Position numbers and translations under genes: made by a program. A DNA stretch of 64,000 bases from Agelas oroides (lineage: Eukaryota > Porifera > Demospongiae > Agelasida > Agelasidae), in assembly GCA_949130485.1 (NCBI GenBank), contig OX422190.1, positions 9,139,944 through 9,203,943 on the forward strand, given 5' to 3'. Below, piece by piece: positions 21,591 through 35,043 of the stretch. The notes under the pieces are model-generated. The model was not told the DNA's origin. It ran no database searches and saw nothing but the letters and a program-made list of their open reading frames with translations. The stretch's first letter is position 1. Each line of letters begins with the position of its first letter.

Positions 21591-23109
21591 ATATTAGATG
21601 GGTACATACCATGTATTAGCGACATGTATGCTATTGTATGTATCCCTGACATGTAATCTCATGCAGAATTATTATACACAAAAAAAAACAATGTTGTCTA
21701 GCTACTACAGATCAAATGTTATAACTACACATTCTTTTGTGTCACTGCAAGCAGTTTACGATAAAATCAGAAGTATATTAGACGACATTTTTACATCAGT
21801 AGCTACACCTAGCTACACTGAACTAATAAATACCCTTATTCAGCTATCCGATAGTGTGAATTCTAGTACACAACAGCTACAGACAACTGTCTAACAAGAA
21901 TAGCTTTGATAATACATTTCAACATCAACAATAATGGTATATCAGAAGTAGAGTATAAAGACCTGTAGAAGCAGTTCTTTTACGCACATCCAGTGCACGA
22001 ACTCAATGGCTTTCTGTCCATTCTGTATGACATTGATAGAACAGTGGCTGATTACTTTGAAATGTAGTGATTGGTCAGTTTACTGGAGTAAGGAAAACTG
22101 AAAGTCTGTATTGCAGCTACAGTGCACTACATGACACAGACTCAAAAAGACTCATGAGAATGAAATGGACTGACTCCTGAGTGTAACTGTATAGTACATA
22201 GCTACAGCCCATCAGTGCAGTGTACCAACCCAAGTTGACCAGTAGCTCTGAAAAAAGTGACCAAAGCACACAGACTTTTATGTGGTACCAAAATAAGGTG
22301 TACATTTGGAATACAATCACAGCCGGGTGAGCGAAGGGGCAGGAAGCTGGTAAAGCTGGTGTCCTAACAAGAAAACACTCAACATGCAGTCACTGGATCT
22401 GCTGCATTAGTATATACAGGATACAGGAATTACCAAACATGCATGGGCCTAGAGTTACAATTTTTACAGTGGCATGTAGGGGGAGTCTGAAGACATGCTT
22501 CCCCAGAATGTGTTTCAGAATGGTTCTGAGGCGACACTGCTCACTACAGTTCATATTTGCCATGCATTGGGGTCCACATGAACTCTTTTCTGCAGCAATG
22601 CCTTCATATGGGAGGTGTTTGCAAAGCAGATACTTGGTGATGAGGATGGGAACAGAAGTAGTGCATGCACACTCTGACATTCATGAGTGCGGGCAACTAT
22701 CTAGCTAAAACAAATTATACCGTAGATTGGGAAATTTTCATGTTAAAATTTTTTTTACGGTTGATGGTTACAATATAGGGACGAGCGCCTGGAACATTCC
22801 TAGCATTTAGTCTACTACGAAGTATCGGGAGAGCCAAGTATAGCTAGCTGTAGTCGTCATTGGACATTTACCTTGGGGGTCTGGACTTCCGCGCACGCTT
22901 AAATCAATATCATCACCGCATAAGTTTTTCTTTTCACATGTTAATTTTTTGTGGTTGGTTTCGACCGCGAAATTATTTTAACAGCAAAAGTTTCCTGATC
23001 TACGGTATGTAAGCTTTGAATACTCAGCACTGCCTTAGATATACCACTGGCTAGGTGCCAGTCTTGTTCCAAACTTCAGACTGCACAAAATTTGAAATGA
23101 AGTACATAC
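21591..23109. other. Region without a supported gene, with ORF remnants
   Basis: Plus-strand fragments at 21750-21894 (YDKIRSILDDIFTS) and about 21940-22065 (HPVHELNGFLSILYDIDRT) look like pieces of old coding sequence of unknown family. A 96-residue Cys-rich minus-strand frame at 22390-22680 lacks splice or homology support. A MITE lies at 22720-23005. Confidence 0.35.
22720..23005. mobile_element. MITE with TA target
   Basis: Inverted ends ccgtagattgggaaa and tttcctgatctacgg are bordered by TA on both sides; 286 bp, no coding capacity. TA duplication fits Tc1/mariner-type non-autonomous elements. Confidence 0.55.
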
Positions 23110-23173
23110 CTTGTTGATGAGGTTTATCCTTGTTCTGTGCTCGATCAGTTTGTTTCATGGCCATCTCCCGAAC
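23110..23173 (-). CDS. Candidate C-terminal-side exon after the ankyrin array
   Basis: 64 nt reading VREMAMKQTDRAQNKDKPHQ, with a gtatgt donor. The acceptor has two possible cut points (cagcag). Basic and hydrophilic, no domain recognised. It leaves phase 1, so at least one more exon must follow; I could not find it. Confidence 0.45.
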
Positions 23174-23398
23174 CTGCTGGAATCAAATTGACAATACACA
23201 GCTAATGATGCATGTTTTAGACACTACAAGTACAAGAGTACAATTTGGTTGAAATACTTTGACTAACAATTTAAAATGCTACTCTTCCTGTCTAGTCCCG
23301 TGATCATATGTAACAATGAGCACCTGTACAGTGAACAGTACTGTGCTACTTCATGTTTGGTTCACATCTCTCATTACTTGAGTGGTGTGGTACTGTAC

Positions 23399-23476
23399 CT
23401 TCTTTGGCTGGTGTGGGTCAGTGCTTGTCTCTGGCAGTAGTTCAGCTATGTCCTCACGGTCACGATATACAGGAAG
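23399..23476 (-). CDS. Linker exon after the last ankyrin repeat
   Basis: 78 nt in phase 0, reading LPVYRDREDIAELLPETSTD and ending QPKK. The acceptor is cacctgcag and the donor is gtacag. Acidic then basic, no domain recognised. It fits in frame between the exons at 23582 and 23110. Confidence 0.55.
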
Positions 23477-23581
23477 CTGCAGGTGCTAGAAGTGAAGGAG
23501 ATGTGTGTACTTTAGCTACTCCACTGCAAACAAGACCTAGTCCGGTAGCATCTGCATGACATAAAGCAGTCTGTATCTCAC

Positions 23582-23659
23582 CTGTTCAGTGGCTGCTGCC
23601 TGGCAGAGTGCCTTAATCACACCGGGATGGGCTGCTAACATGAGAGGGAAACGCCCATT
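23582..23659 (-). CDS. Degenerate terminal ankyrin repeat exon
   Basis: 78 nt, shorter than the 99-nt repeats, reading NGRFPLMLAAHPGVIKALC. It keeps the G-x-x-P-L-x-x-A-A core but not the canonical GH or the loop, as usual for a capping repeat. Phase 0-0, donor gtgaga. Confidence 0.6.
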
Positions 23660-24562
23660 CTGGGAGGAGAAGTAGAGAGAGTTACTCTATTCGAGAGCGG
23701 CGTCTATTCAAAGAAATACGGTAGTTTCAAATATTTCCATGGTAGCTGTAATCATTAGCGATGCCCATAACAGATTCCATGGTAGCAGCACTTAGCTGTT
23801 CATCCAGCCAGGTCACCATTGCCACTGAGTTTGTCCTAAGTTGGTAAGTGGAGAGACTAGCCTCCGAACTCTAGCAGTCTCTAATACATCTAGGGAACCA
23901 GAATTCTTCCGTTAGCTTTCCAATTGAAATCCCTTAATGGTATCATGGAACTGCATCCTAAGCTTCTAGTGCAGCTCCTCATATAAACATAAATCATGTT
24001 TTAACTGGCCTTTTTAGGAGTGAGGTTCACTGTGGTTTTACAGGATACAATAGCAGGAACATTTTTTCATGTACACAGATCCTTTACAAAACATGCCAAA
24101 ATGAAACTATTGTGATAGTACGGCATGCAAGACCAAAGTAGTGCTGATGAATGCTCAGAAGCTTCTTAAGGAATCGGGCGAATGACTGGTAGCAAAACAT
24201 ATCTTTGTTTGCTGGACGTACATGTACATAAGGTCTCTAGCCTATAGAGACTTTGTTGGTACGGTGTCCGATGATGTGTTCAGCTTATCTTTAGCAACTG
24301 TCTGACGGTGTTGATGTAGGACGTTTGGGTGATGTCAGTGTTGGGTAAAAATACTGATGGAGCGGCATAGCCAGCTAGTTAGCCAATAAATAATAGAATA
24401 GTCAATGGTTGACACTTCATGTTTGTGCGTAATAAAGTTTCACAGGAATAACATTTCGTGAGTTGCATTCAATCATAATTTTTATGCATTGCAAAGCTTC
24501 CCACTATAGACAATACCATACTCCATTACTCAATTGTATGCACACCACAATACTGTTTTCAC
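23660..24562. other. Intron with a solo transposon end
   Basis: Near 23695-23722 it holds gcggcgtctattcaaagaaa followed by tacggta, the same end as the element at 60667-61081. Nothing else is recognised. Confidence 0.4.
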
Positions 24563-24661
24563 CTTGTCCCGTAGGTTAGGGTTGGCCCAAGCTCCAAGGA
24601 GTAGCTCTACCACTTTGTGGTGGCCCTTGAAGCTGGCTACATGTAGTGCTGTCAAACCATC
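24563..24661 (-). CDS. Ankyrin repeat exon, type II
   Basis: 99 nt, phase 0-0, reading DGLTALHVASFKGHHKVVE and ending NLRDK. It carries the TALHVAS and LLL-GA signatures of ankyrin repeats. Most divergent of the type II copies. Confidence 0.82.
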
Positions 24662-25806
24662 CTGTAGGTAGAATGCAACCACACAAAATGGCTCTAGTAC
24701 AACTCTTACTCAAAACTCCACCACTTGACAAGTGATTATATAACAGCTGTAATGCAATTGTCGACCAGTACCAACCTTTCAAATGGTAGAATACGGTAGT
24801 AAGTGAACAGTATTTACTTCTGTATTGCACCGCCGGTAATACAGTTTTGCAATGATTGGAGCTACTGTTTGTCTAAACCAGCAGAGAAAGTCAAGCAATT
24901 TAGGCAGGAGCTCTGAGGCTCAGTAACACCCTACTAGATCTGTGTGTCTGTTCGTGGTGGAGGTCCATCCTGCAAAGTCTGCCATATTCTTGTTATTTGT
25001 TAACTGTTCAATAGCTCTAACCATTGAATAAACATCTTTGAACAGTGTCAGTGACTGTATGGCCAGGCATGCTGTTTATTGCATGTGTCATGTTTGCAGT
25101 CCTCCAACTTTGCTCTTGTGGAATGCTAGGTACTATAGTGTAACAATATGGTATGGTGTAAACTCCTTTCAAGCTAACAGGTCACAACCTTGCTATGCTT
25201 GTCAATACTTCTTATTAGAAAGTATAGGCAGTCGATCAATGGTACCAGTTGTTGATAACTGGCAGAGTAATACAGTACGGGAAAAGTGTAGGTCATGTGT
25301 GCATGTGTGCTATAACCTGTTTATTAAGGGTTACTCTATTTGGCAAGAGCCTGCTCATTTGGTACTAGAATTATGTTCCTATGTTGTTCCTGGATTGAGA
25401 TATGAAGACAGGTACAACTGACAATTGGCACTGTACACTACATTGTAACATTTGACGGTGATTGTCATGACTCCCAAGCATGTTTGCATGTTTTCTTTGA
25501 TGTCAAACGTAACAGTTAAGGACCAAGTTTGTAGCTAGAAACTTCACTGGAGTTTTGATTCCAGATTAGCATTCTCAGTCCAAATTTGTTTGGGAAAACA
25601 CATCCCCAGACCATTAAATGTACATGCATCCAATGCACAAATGAATTTGTTCATTGTAAATTGTATATCACCAGTGGCTATGTGTGGGATATGTTCTCTG
25701 ACCTTCACATTTCCCTGACTGAATGTTGTGTGGTACTTAGTGTACAATGAATACTGCACATGGCACACCACAAGTGACAGATGAACAAATAATAACAATT
25801 CTCCAC
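24662..25806. other. Intron at the 3' edge of the amplified array
   Basis: Mostly unique sequence. From about 25440 it joins the repeated intron module that recurs with each array unit (caagcatgtttgcatgtttt and following text). The 127-residue plus-strand frame at 25038-25421 has no recognisable domain. Confidence 0.4.
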
Positions 25807-25905
25807 CTTGTTCTGCAGATCTACTGTAGCCCCAGCCTGAAGGAGCAGATCCACAATCCTGTCATGCCCATCCTGGCTCGCAACATAGAGAGGAAAGAAA
25901 CCATC
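25807..25905 (-). CDS. Ankyrin repeat exon, type I
   Basis: 99 nt, phase 0-0, reading DGFFPLYVASQDGHDRIVD, ending DLQNK at a gtggag donor. Closest to the exons at 32540 and 34945. Confidence 0.85.
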
Positions 25906-26595
25906 CTGCGTGCACATGGTGGTGTGTGTGCATACATGTGTGTGGTGGTTGTGTGTGATGTGTGTTGCATGTGTGTGTGTGATGTGTGTGTGCATGCGGG
26001 TGTGTGGTTGTGTGTACATATGGATTTGTGTGCATTAGTGCCAGTGCATTCAGAATGGTGGATACAAGTCTACAAATATACGTACGTGTATCAGTAATCG
26101 CACAAGTACAATAAAACACTATCATACAGTTTTGACAACTGCTCATTATTGTTCCTTATACATGTTTTACAACTGACACAAATGTGATGTTACTGGTATG
26201 TACATATAATGTATTCTTCATATGGAGCTCAAAAGTAAGAACATGGCACACATCTCACCCCATGTACCAGTTAGTACACTATAAATTTGTAGATATTCTC
26301 ATAATGAAAACACGCAGAACAGTTGGGACCATGTTTGTAGCTAAAACCTTCACTGGAGTTTTGATCCCAGACTAGCATTCTCAGTTCAAATTTGTTTGGG
26401 AAAACACGTCCCCAAACCACTAACTGTACATGCTTCCAATGCACAAATGTAAATTGTATATCACCAGTGGCTATGTGTTTGATATGATCTCTGACCTTCA
26501 TATTCCCCTGACTGTTGTGTGGTACTTAGTGTACAATGAATACTACACATGGCACACCACAAGTGACAGATGAACAAATAATAGTAATCATCCAC

Positions 26596-26694
26596 CTTGT
26601 CCTGCAGGTCTACTGTAGCCCCAGCCTGAAGGAGTATCTCCACAATCTTGTCATGCCCCTTCTGGCTCGCAACAAAGAGAGGAAAGAAACCATC
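26596..26694 (-). CDS. Ankyrin repeat exon, type I
   Basis: 99 nt, phase 0-0, reading DGFFPLFVASQKGHDKIVE, ending DLQDK. Good acceptor and gtggat donor. Confidence 0.85.
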
Positions 26695-27360
26695 CTATGT
26701 GCACATGGTGGTGTGTGTGTGTGGTTGTTTGTGATGTGTGTTGCATGTGGGTTTGTTGCTGTGTGTACATATGCACTGGTGTGATCATTAGTGCCAGTGC
26801 ATTCAGAATGCTGGATACAAGTCTACAAGTATACGTACGTGTATCAGTAATCGCACAAGTACAATAAAACACTATCAAACAGTTTTGGCAACTGCTCATT
26901 ATTGTTCCTTATAAATGTTTACAACTGACACAAATGTGATGTTACTGGTATGTACATATAATGTATTCTTCATATGGAGCTCAAAAGTAAGAACATGGCG
27001 CACATCTCACCCCATGTACCAGTTAGTACACTATAAATTTGTAGATATTCTCATAATGAAAACACGCAGAACAGTTGGGACCATGTTTGTAGCTAAAACC
27101 TTCACTGGAGTTTTGATCCCAGACTAGCATTCTCAGTTCAAATTTGTTTGGGAAAACACGTCCCCAAACCACTAACTGTACATGCTTCCAATGCACAAAT
27201 GAATTTGTTCATTGTAAATTGTATATCACCAGTGGCTATGTGTTTGATATGATCTCTGACCTTCATATTCCCCTAAATGTTGTGTGGTACTTAGTGTACA
27301 ATGAATACTGCACATGGCACACTACAAGTGACAGATGAACAAATAATAGTAATTATCCAC

Positions 27361-27459
27361 CTTGCTCTGAAGATCTACTGTAGCCCCAGCCTGAAGGAGC
27401 ACCTCCACAATCTTGTCATGCCCCTCCTGGCTCGCCATATGGAGAGGACAGCCTCCATT
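27361..27459 (-). CDS. Ankyrin repeat exon, type I
   Basis: 99 nt, phase 0-0, reading NGGCPLHMASQEGHDKIVE. Asn replaces the usual first Asp. Confidence 0.84.
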
Positions 27460-28005
27460 CTACGTGCACATGGTGTTGGTGTGTGTGTGTGTGGTGTTGT
27501 GTGTTGCATGTGCATGGGTGTGTGGTTGTGTGTACATATGCATTTGTGTGATCATTAGTGCCAGTGCATTCAGAATGGTGGATACAAACCTGCAAGTGTA
27601 TGTACATGTATCAGTAATCACACAAGTACAATAAAACACTATCAAACAGTTTTGACAACTGCTCATTATTGTTCCTTATACATGTTTACAACTGACACAA
27701 ATGTGATGTTACTGGTATGTACATATAATGTATTCTTTAGATGGAGCTCAAAAGTAAGAACATGGCACACATCTCACCCCATGTACCAGTTAGTACACTA
27801 TAAATTTGTAGATATTCTCATAATGAAAACATGCAGAACAGTTGTGAAGGGTCTTGCTAGAGGACAAGTATTTGTGAGGTATACTAAGAGTTGCACCAGG
27901 ATAATATTGCATGCAAGCATAGAAGGGAGGGCTCTTTGCTTCACAGAATGCATGAAGTGCCATCAACAGGTTTGAATACACACCACTGTCCTGTTGTGTT
28001 GTTAC

Positions 28006-28104
28006 CTTGTCCTGTAGGTCAGGGTTTGCCCCAGCTCCCAGGAGAACCTCTACCACTTTGTGGTGGCCGTTGAAGCTGGCAGCTCTTAGTGCTGTATGAC
28101 CATT
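28006..28104 (-). CDS. Ankyrin repeat exon, type II
   Basis: 99 nt, phase 0-0, reading NGHTALRAASFNGHHKVVE, ending GANPDLQDK at a gtaaca donor. Its intron text matches that around 30220 and 36426. Confidence 0.85.
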
Positions 28105-28750
28105 CTGTATGGTAAAATGGATGATTGTAACTACATGGGATAGCTTTAGAATAATATAGTTTGATGACAGTACACCTAAACTTTAAGTTAGCATCTCAGT
28201 TCAAGTAACTAAGCAGTAGTTCCCATGTGTCACTTGCTCCAGTTGTATGGTGACAACATCTTCAACAGTAGCAGCATAGCATGTAGTAGTGGACATACTG
28301 GCAGGCACTAGTCAAGTCAGTTCAAGCATAGTGCACAGATGGTTACTTTGCATACAGTTGTCAACCGTCTTAGTCTGGTGTTCAAGTTGGTAAAACTGTC
28401 CCTCAATCTTTTGTCATGACTCCCAAGCATGTTTGCATGTTTTCTTTGCTGTCAAACATAACAGTTAAGGACCAAGTTTGTAGCTAGAAACTTCACTGGA
28501 GTTTTGATCCTAGACTAGCATTCTCAGTCCAAATTTCTTGGGAAAACACGTCCCCAGACCACTAAATGTACATGCATCCAATGCACTAATGAATTTGTTC
28601 ATTGTAAATTGTATATCACCAATGGCTATGTGTTGGATATGTTCTCTGACCTTCACATTCCCCTGACTGTTGTGTGGTACTTAGTGTACAATGAATACTG
28701 CACATGGCACACTACAAGTGACAGACGAACAAATAATAGTAATTATCCAC

Positions 28751-28849
28751 CTTGTCCTTCAGGTCTACTGTAGCCCCAGCCTCAAGGAGCATCTCCACAA
28801 TCTTGTCATGCCCCTCCTGGCTCGCCATATAGAGAGGAAAGAATCCATC
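28751..28849 (-). CDS. Ankyrin repeat exon, type I
   Basis: 99 nt, phase 0-0, reading DGFFPLYMASQEGHDKIVE. Intact splice sites. Confidence 0.85.
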
Positions 28850-29551
28850 CTATGTGCACATGGTGGTGTGTGTGCATACATGTGTGTGGTGGTTGTGTGT
28901 GATGTGTGTTGCATGTGTGTGTGTGATGTGTGTGTGCATGCGGGTGTGTGGTTGTGTGTACATATGGATTTGTGTGCATTAGTGCCAGTGCATTCAGAAT
29001 GGTGGATACAAGTCTACAAGTATACGTACATGTATCAGTAATCACACAAGTACAATAGAACACTATCATACAGTTTTGACAACTGCTCATTATTGTTCCT
29101 TATACATGTTTACAACTGACACAAATGTGATGTTACTGGTATGTACATATAATGTATTCTTCATATGGAGCTCAAAAGTAAGAACATGGCTCACATCTCA
29201 CCCCATGTACCAGTTAGTACACTATAAATTTGTAGCTGTTCTCATTATGAAAACATGCAGAACAGTTGGAACCAAGTCTGTAGCTAAAACCTTCACTGGA
29301 GTTTTGATCTCAGACTAGCATTCTCAGTTCAAATTTGTTTGGGAAAACACGTCCCCAGACCACTAAATGTACATGCTTCCAATGCACAAATGAATTTGTT
29401 CATTGTAAATTGTATATCACCAGTGGCTATGTGTTGGATATGTTCTCTGACCTTCATACTCCCCTGACTGTTGTGTGGTACTTAGTGTACAATGAATACT
29501 GCACATGGCACACTACAAGTGACAGATGAACAAATAATAGTAATTATCCAC

Positions 29552-29650
29552 CTTCTTCTGCAGATCTACTGTAGCCCCAGCCTGAAGGAGCATCTCCACA
29601 ACCCTGTCATGCCCCTCCTGGCTCGCAATATAGAGAGGACAGTCTCCATC
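29552..29650 (-). CDS. Ankyrin repeat exon, type I
   Basis: 99 nt, phase 0-0, reading DGDCPLYIASQEGHDRVVE, ending DLQKK. Confidence 0.85.
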
Positions 29651-30219
29651 CTATGTGCACATGGTGGTGTGTGTGCACGTGTGGGTGTGTGGTGGTTGTG
29701 TGTGATGTGTTGCATGTGTGTGTGTGATGTGTGTGTGCATGCGGGTGTGTGGTTGTGTGTACATATGGATTTGTGTGCATTAGTGCCAGTGCATTCAGAA
29801 TGGTGGATACAAGTCTACAAGTATACGTACATGTATCAGTAATCACACAAGTACAATAGAACACTATCATACAGTTTTGACAACTGCTCATTATTGTTCC
29901 TTATACATGTTTACAACTGACACAAATGTGATGTTACTGGTATGTACATATAATGTATTCTTTATATGGAGCTCAATGGCACACATCTCACCCCATGTAC
30001 CAGTTAGTACACTATAAATTTGTAGATATTCTCATAATGAAAACATGCAGAACAGTTGGGAAGGATCTTGCTAGAGGACAAGTATTTGTGAGGTATACTA
30101 AGTGTTGCACCAGGATAATATTGCATGCAAGCATAGAAGGGAGGGCTCTTTGCTTCACAGAATGCACAAAGTGCCAGCAACAGGTTTGAATACACACCAC
30201 TGTCCTGTTGTGTTGTTAC

Positions 30220-30318
30220 CTTGTCCTGTAGGTCAGGGTTTGCCCCAGCTCCCAGGAGAACCTCTACCACATTGTGGTGGCCGTTGAAGCTGGCAGCTCT
30301 TAGTGCTGTATGACCATC
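30220..30318 (-). CDS. Ankyrin repeat exon, type II
   Basis: 99 nt, phase 0-0, reading DGHTALRAASFNGHHNVVE. Asn replaces the Lys found at this position in its sister copies. Confidence 0.85.
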
Positions 30319-30944
30319 CTGTATGGTAAAATGGATGATTGTAACTACATGAGAATAGTAGTTGGATGACAGTACACCTAAACTTTAGGTATAGTGTCTC
30401 CATTCAAGTAACTAAGCAGTAGTTTCCCATGTGTCATTTGCTACAGTTGTATAGTGACAACATCTTCAACACTAGCAGCATAGCATGTAGTAGTGGACAT
30501 ACTGGCAGGCACTACTCAAGTCAGTTCAAGCATAGTGCACAGATGGTTACTTTGCATACAGTTGTCAACTGTGTCTGGTGTTGGTAAAACAGTCCCTCAA
30601 TCTTTTGTCATGACTCCCAAGCATGTTTGCATGTTTTCTTTGATGACAAACGTAACAGTTAAGGACCAAGTTTGTAGCTAGAAACTTCACTGGAGTTTTG
30701 ATCCCAGACTAGCATTCTCAGTCCAAATTTCTTGGGAAAACATGTCCCCAGACCACTAACTGTACATGCATCCAATGCACAAATGAATTTGTTCATTGTA
30801 AATTGTATATCACCAGTGACTATGTGTTTGATATGATCTCTGACCTTCATATTCCCCTGACTGTTGTGTGGTACTTAGTGTACAATGAATACTGCACATG
30901 GCACACTACAAGTGACAGATGAACAAATAATAGTAATTATCCAC

Positions 30945-31043
30945 CTTGCCCTGCAGGTCTACTGTAGCCCCAGCCTGAAGGAGCACCTCCACAACCCTGT
31001 CATGCCCCTCCTGGCTCGCAATATAGAGAGGAAAGAATCCATC
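30945..31043 (-). CDS. Ankyrin repeat exon, type I
   Basis: 99 nt, phase 0-0, reading DGFFPLYIASQEGHDRVVE, ending VDLQGK. Confidence 0.85.
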
Positions 31044-31735
31044 CTATGTGCACATGGTGGTGTGTGTGCACGTGTGGGTGGGTGTGGTGGTTGTGTGTGA
31101 ATACACATGTTTGTGTGTTGCATGTGGACGTGTGGTTGTGTGTGAATATACATTTGTGTGCATTAGTGCCAGTGCATTCAGAATGGTGGATACAAGTCTA
31201 CAAGTATACGTACATGTATCAGTAATCACACAAGTACATTAGAACACTATCATACAGTTTTGGCAATTGCTCATTATTGTTCCTTATACATGTTTACAAC
31301 TGACACAAATGTGATGTTACTGGTATGTACATATAATGTATTCTTTATATAGAGCTCAGGAGTAAGAATATGGCACACATTTCACCCCATGTACCAGTTA
31401 GTACACTATAAATTTGTAGCTGTTCTCATAATGAAAACATGCAGAACAGTTGGAACCAAGTCTGTAGCTAAAACCTTCACTGGAGTTTTGATCCCAGACT
31501 AGCATTCTCAGTTCAAATTTGTTTGGGAAAACACGTCCCCAGACCACTAAATGTACATGCTTCCAATGCACAAATGAATTTGTTCATTGTAAATTGTATA
31601 TCACCAGTGGCTATGTGTTGGATATGTTCTCGGACCTTCATATTCCCCTGAATGCTGTGTGGTACTTAGTGTACAATGAATACTGCACATGGCACACCAC
31701 AAGTGACAGATGAACAAATAATAGTAATTATCCAC

Positions 31736-31834
31736 CTTGTTCTGCAGGTCTACTGTAGCCCCAGCCTGAAGGAGCAGATCCACAATCTTGTCATGCCCCT
31801 TCTGGCTCGCAACATGGAGAGGACAGTATCCATC
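31736..31834 (-). CDS. Ankyrin repeat exon, type I (trimer member A)
   Basis: 99 nt, phase 0-0, reading DGYCPLHVASQKGHDKIVD. Essentially identical to the exon 2406 bp away at 34142. Confidence 0.86.
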
Positions 31835-32539
31835 CTATGTGCACATGGTGGTGTGTGTGCATACATGTGTGTGGTGGTTGTGTGTGATGTGTGTTGCATG
31901 TGTGTGTGTGATGTGTGTGTGCATGCGGGTGTGTGGTTGTGTGTACATATGGATTTGTGTGCATTAGTGCCAGTGCATTCAGAATGGTGGATACAAGTCT
32001 ACAAGTATACGTACGTGTACCAGTAATCGCACAAGTACAATAAAACACTATCATACAGTTTTGACAACTGCTCATTATTGTTCCTTATACATGTTTTACA
32101 ACTGACACAAATGTGATGTTACTGGTATGTACATATAATGTATTCTTCATATGGAGCTCAAAAGTAAGAACATGGCACACATCTCACCCCATGTACCAGT
32201 TAGTACACTATAAATTTGTAGCTGTTTTCATAATGAAAACATGCAGAACAGTTGGGACCAAGTCTGTAGCTAAAACCTTCACTGGAGTTTTGATCCCAGA
32301 CTAGCATTCTCAGTTCAAATTTCCTGGGAAAACACATTCCCAGACCATTAAATATACATGCACAAATGCATAAATGAATTTGTTCATTGTAAATTGTATA
32401 TCACCAGTGGCTATGTGTGGGATATGTTCTCTGGCCTTCACATTTCCCTGACTGAATGTTGTGTGGTACTTAGTGTACAATGAATACTGCACATGGCACA
32501 CCACAAGTGACAGATGAACAAATAATAACAATTTTCCAC

Positions 32540-32638
32540 CTTGTTCTGCAGATCTACTGTAGCCCCAGCCTGAAGGAGCAGATCCACAATCCTGTCATGC
32601 CCCTCCTGGCTCGCAACATAGAGAGGAAAGAAACCATC
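32540..32638 (-). CDS. Ankyrin repeat exon, type I (trimer member B)
   Basis: 99 nt, phase 0-0, reading DGFFPLYVASQEGHDRIVD. Twin at 34945, offset 2405 bp. Confidence 0.86.
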
Positions 32639-33340
32639 CTGCGTGCACATGGTGGTGTGTGTGCATACATGTGTGTGGTGGTTGTGTGTGATGTGTGTTG
32701 CATGTGTGTGTGTGATGTGTGTGTGCATGCGGGTGTGTGGTTGTGTGTACATATGGATTTGTGTGCATTAGTGCCAGTGCATTCAGAATGGTGGATACAA
32801 GTCTACAAGTATACGTACGTGTATCAGTAATCGCACAAGTACAATAAAACACTATCATACAGTTTTGACAACTGCTCATTATTGTTCCTTATACATGTTA
32901 ACAACTGACACAAATGTGATGTTACTGGTATGTACATATAATGTATTCTTCATATGGAGTTCAGGAGTAAGAATATGGCACACATTTCACCCCATGTACC
33001 AGTTAGTACACTATAAATTTGTAGCTGTTCTCATAATGAAAACATGCACAACAGTTGGGACCAAGTCTGTAGCTAAAACCTTCACTGGAGTTTTGATCCC
33101 AGACTAGCATTCTCAGTTCAAATTTGTTTGGGAAAACACGTCCCCAGACCACTAAATGTACATGCTTCCAATGCACAAATGAATTTGTTCATTGTAAATT
33201 GTATATCACCAGTGGCTATGTGTTGGATATGTTCTCGGACCTTCATATTCCCCTGAATGCTGTGTGGTACTTAGTGTACAATGAATACTGCACATGGCAC
33301 ACCACAAGTGACAGATGAACAAATAATAGTAATTATCCAC

Positions 33341-33439
33341 CTTGCTCTGCACGTCTACTGTAGCCCCAGCCTGAAGGAGCAGGTCCACAATCTTGTCATG
33401 CCCCTTCTCGCTCGCAATAAAGAGAGGAAAGAATCCATC
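33341..33439 (-). CDS. Ankyrin repeat exon, type I (trimer member C)
   Basis: 99 nt, phase 0-0, reading DGFFPLFIASEKGHDKIVD. Ends VDVQSK, where the twin at 35746 has VDLQSK. Confidence 0.86.
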
Positions 33440-34141
33440 CTATGTGCACATGGTGGTGTGTGTGCATACATGTGTGTGGTGGTTGTGTGTGATGTGTGTT
33501 GCATGTGTGTGTGTGATGTGTGTGTGCATGCGGGTGTGTGGTTGTGTGTACATATGGATTTGTGTGCATTAGTGCCAGTGCATTCAGAATGGTGGATACA
33601 AGTCTACAAGTATACGTACGTGTATCAGTAATCGCACAAGTACAATAAAACACTATCATACAGTTTTGACAACTGCTCATTATTGTTCCTTATACATGTT
33701 TACAACTGACACAAATGTGATGTTACTGGTATGTACATATAATGTATTCTTTATATGGAGCTCAAAAGTAAGAACATGGCACACATCTCACCCCATGTAC
33801 CAGTTAGTACACTATAAATTTGTAGCTCATCTCATAATGAAAACATGCAGAACAGTTGGGACCAAGTCTGTAGCTAAAACCTTCACTGGAGTTTTGATCC
33901 CAGACTAGCATTCTCAGTTCAAATTTGTTTGGGAAAACACGTCCCCAGACCACTAAATGTACATGCTTCCAATGCACAAATGAATTTGTTCATTGTAAAT
34001 TGTATATCACCAATGGCTATGTGTTGGATATGTTCTCGGACCTTCATATTCCCCTGAATGCTGTGTGGTACTTAGTGTACAATGAATACTGCACATGGCA
34101 CACCACAAGTGACAGATGAACAAATAATAGTAATTATCCAC

Positions 34142-34240
34142 CTTGTTCTGCAGGTCTACTGTAGCCCCAGCCTGAAGGAGCAGATCCACAATCTTGTCAT
34201 GCCCCTTCTGGCTCGCAACATGGAGAGGACAGTATCCATC
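34142..34240 (-). CDS. Ankyrin repeat exon, type I (trimer member A')
   Basis: 99 nt, phase 0-0, reading DGYCPLHVASQKGHDKIVD. Second copy of the exon at 31736. Confidence 0.86.
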
Positions 34241-34944
34241 CTATGTGCACATGGTGGTGTGTGTGCATACATGTGTGTGGTGGTTGTGTGTGATGTGTGT
34301 TGCATGTGTGTGTGTGATGTGTGTGTGCATGCGGGTGTGTGGTTGTGTGTACATATGGATTTGTGTGCATTAGTGCCAGTGCATTCAGAATGGTGGATAC
34401 AAGTCTACAAGTATACGTACGTGTATCAGTAATCGCACAAGTACAATAAAACACTCATACAGTTTTGACAACTGCTCATTATTGTTCCTTATACATGTTT
34501 TACAACTGACACAAATGTGATGTTACTGGTATGTACATATAATGTATTCTTCATATGGAGCTCAAAAGTAAGAACATGGCACACATCTCACCCCATGTAC
34601 CAGTTAGTACACTATAAATTTGTAGCTGTTCTCATAATGAAAACATGCAGAACAGTTGGGACCAAGTCTGTAGCTAAAACCTTCACTGGAGTTTTGATCC
34701 CAGACTAGCATTCTCAGTTCAAATTTCCTGGGAAAACACATCCCCAGACCATTAAATATACATGCACAAATGCATAAATGAATTTGTTCATTGTAAATTG
34801 TATATCACCAGTGGGCTATGTGTGGGATATGTTCTCTGACCTTCACATTTCCCTGACTGAATGTTGTGTGGTACTTAGTGTACAATGAATACTGCACATG
34901 GCACACCACAAGTGACAGATGAACAAATAATAACAATTTTCCAC

Positions 34945-35043
34945 CTTGTTCTGTAGATCTACTGTAGCCCCAGCCTGAAGGAGCAGATCCACAATCCTGT
35001 CATGCCCCTCCTGGCTCGCAACATAGAGAGGAAAGAAACCATC
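34945..35043 (-). CDS. Ankyrin repeat exon, type I (trimer member B')
   Basis: 99 nt, phase 0-0, reading DGFFPLYVASQEGHDRIVD. Differs from 32540 near the donor by a single CAG-to-TAG change on the plus strand, which is silent or nearly so in the minus-strand frame. Confidence 0.86.

Noticed and set aside
22390-22680. Cys-rich 96-residue minus-strand ORF as the last exon of the ankyrin gene
   Set aside because: An in-frame stop lies just upstream and no acceptor gives the required phase; no family recognised.
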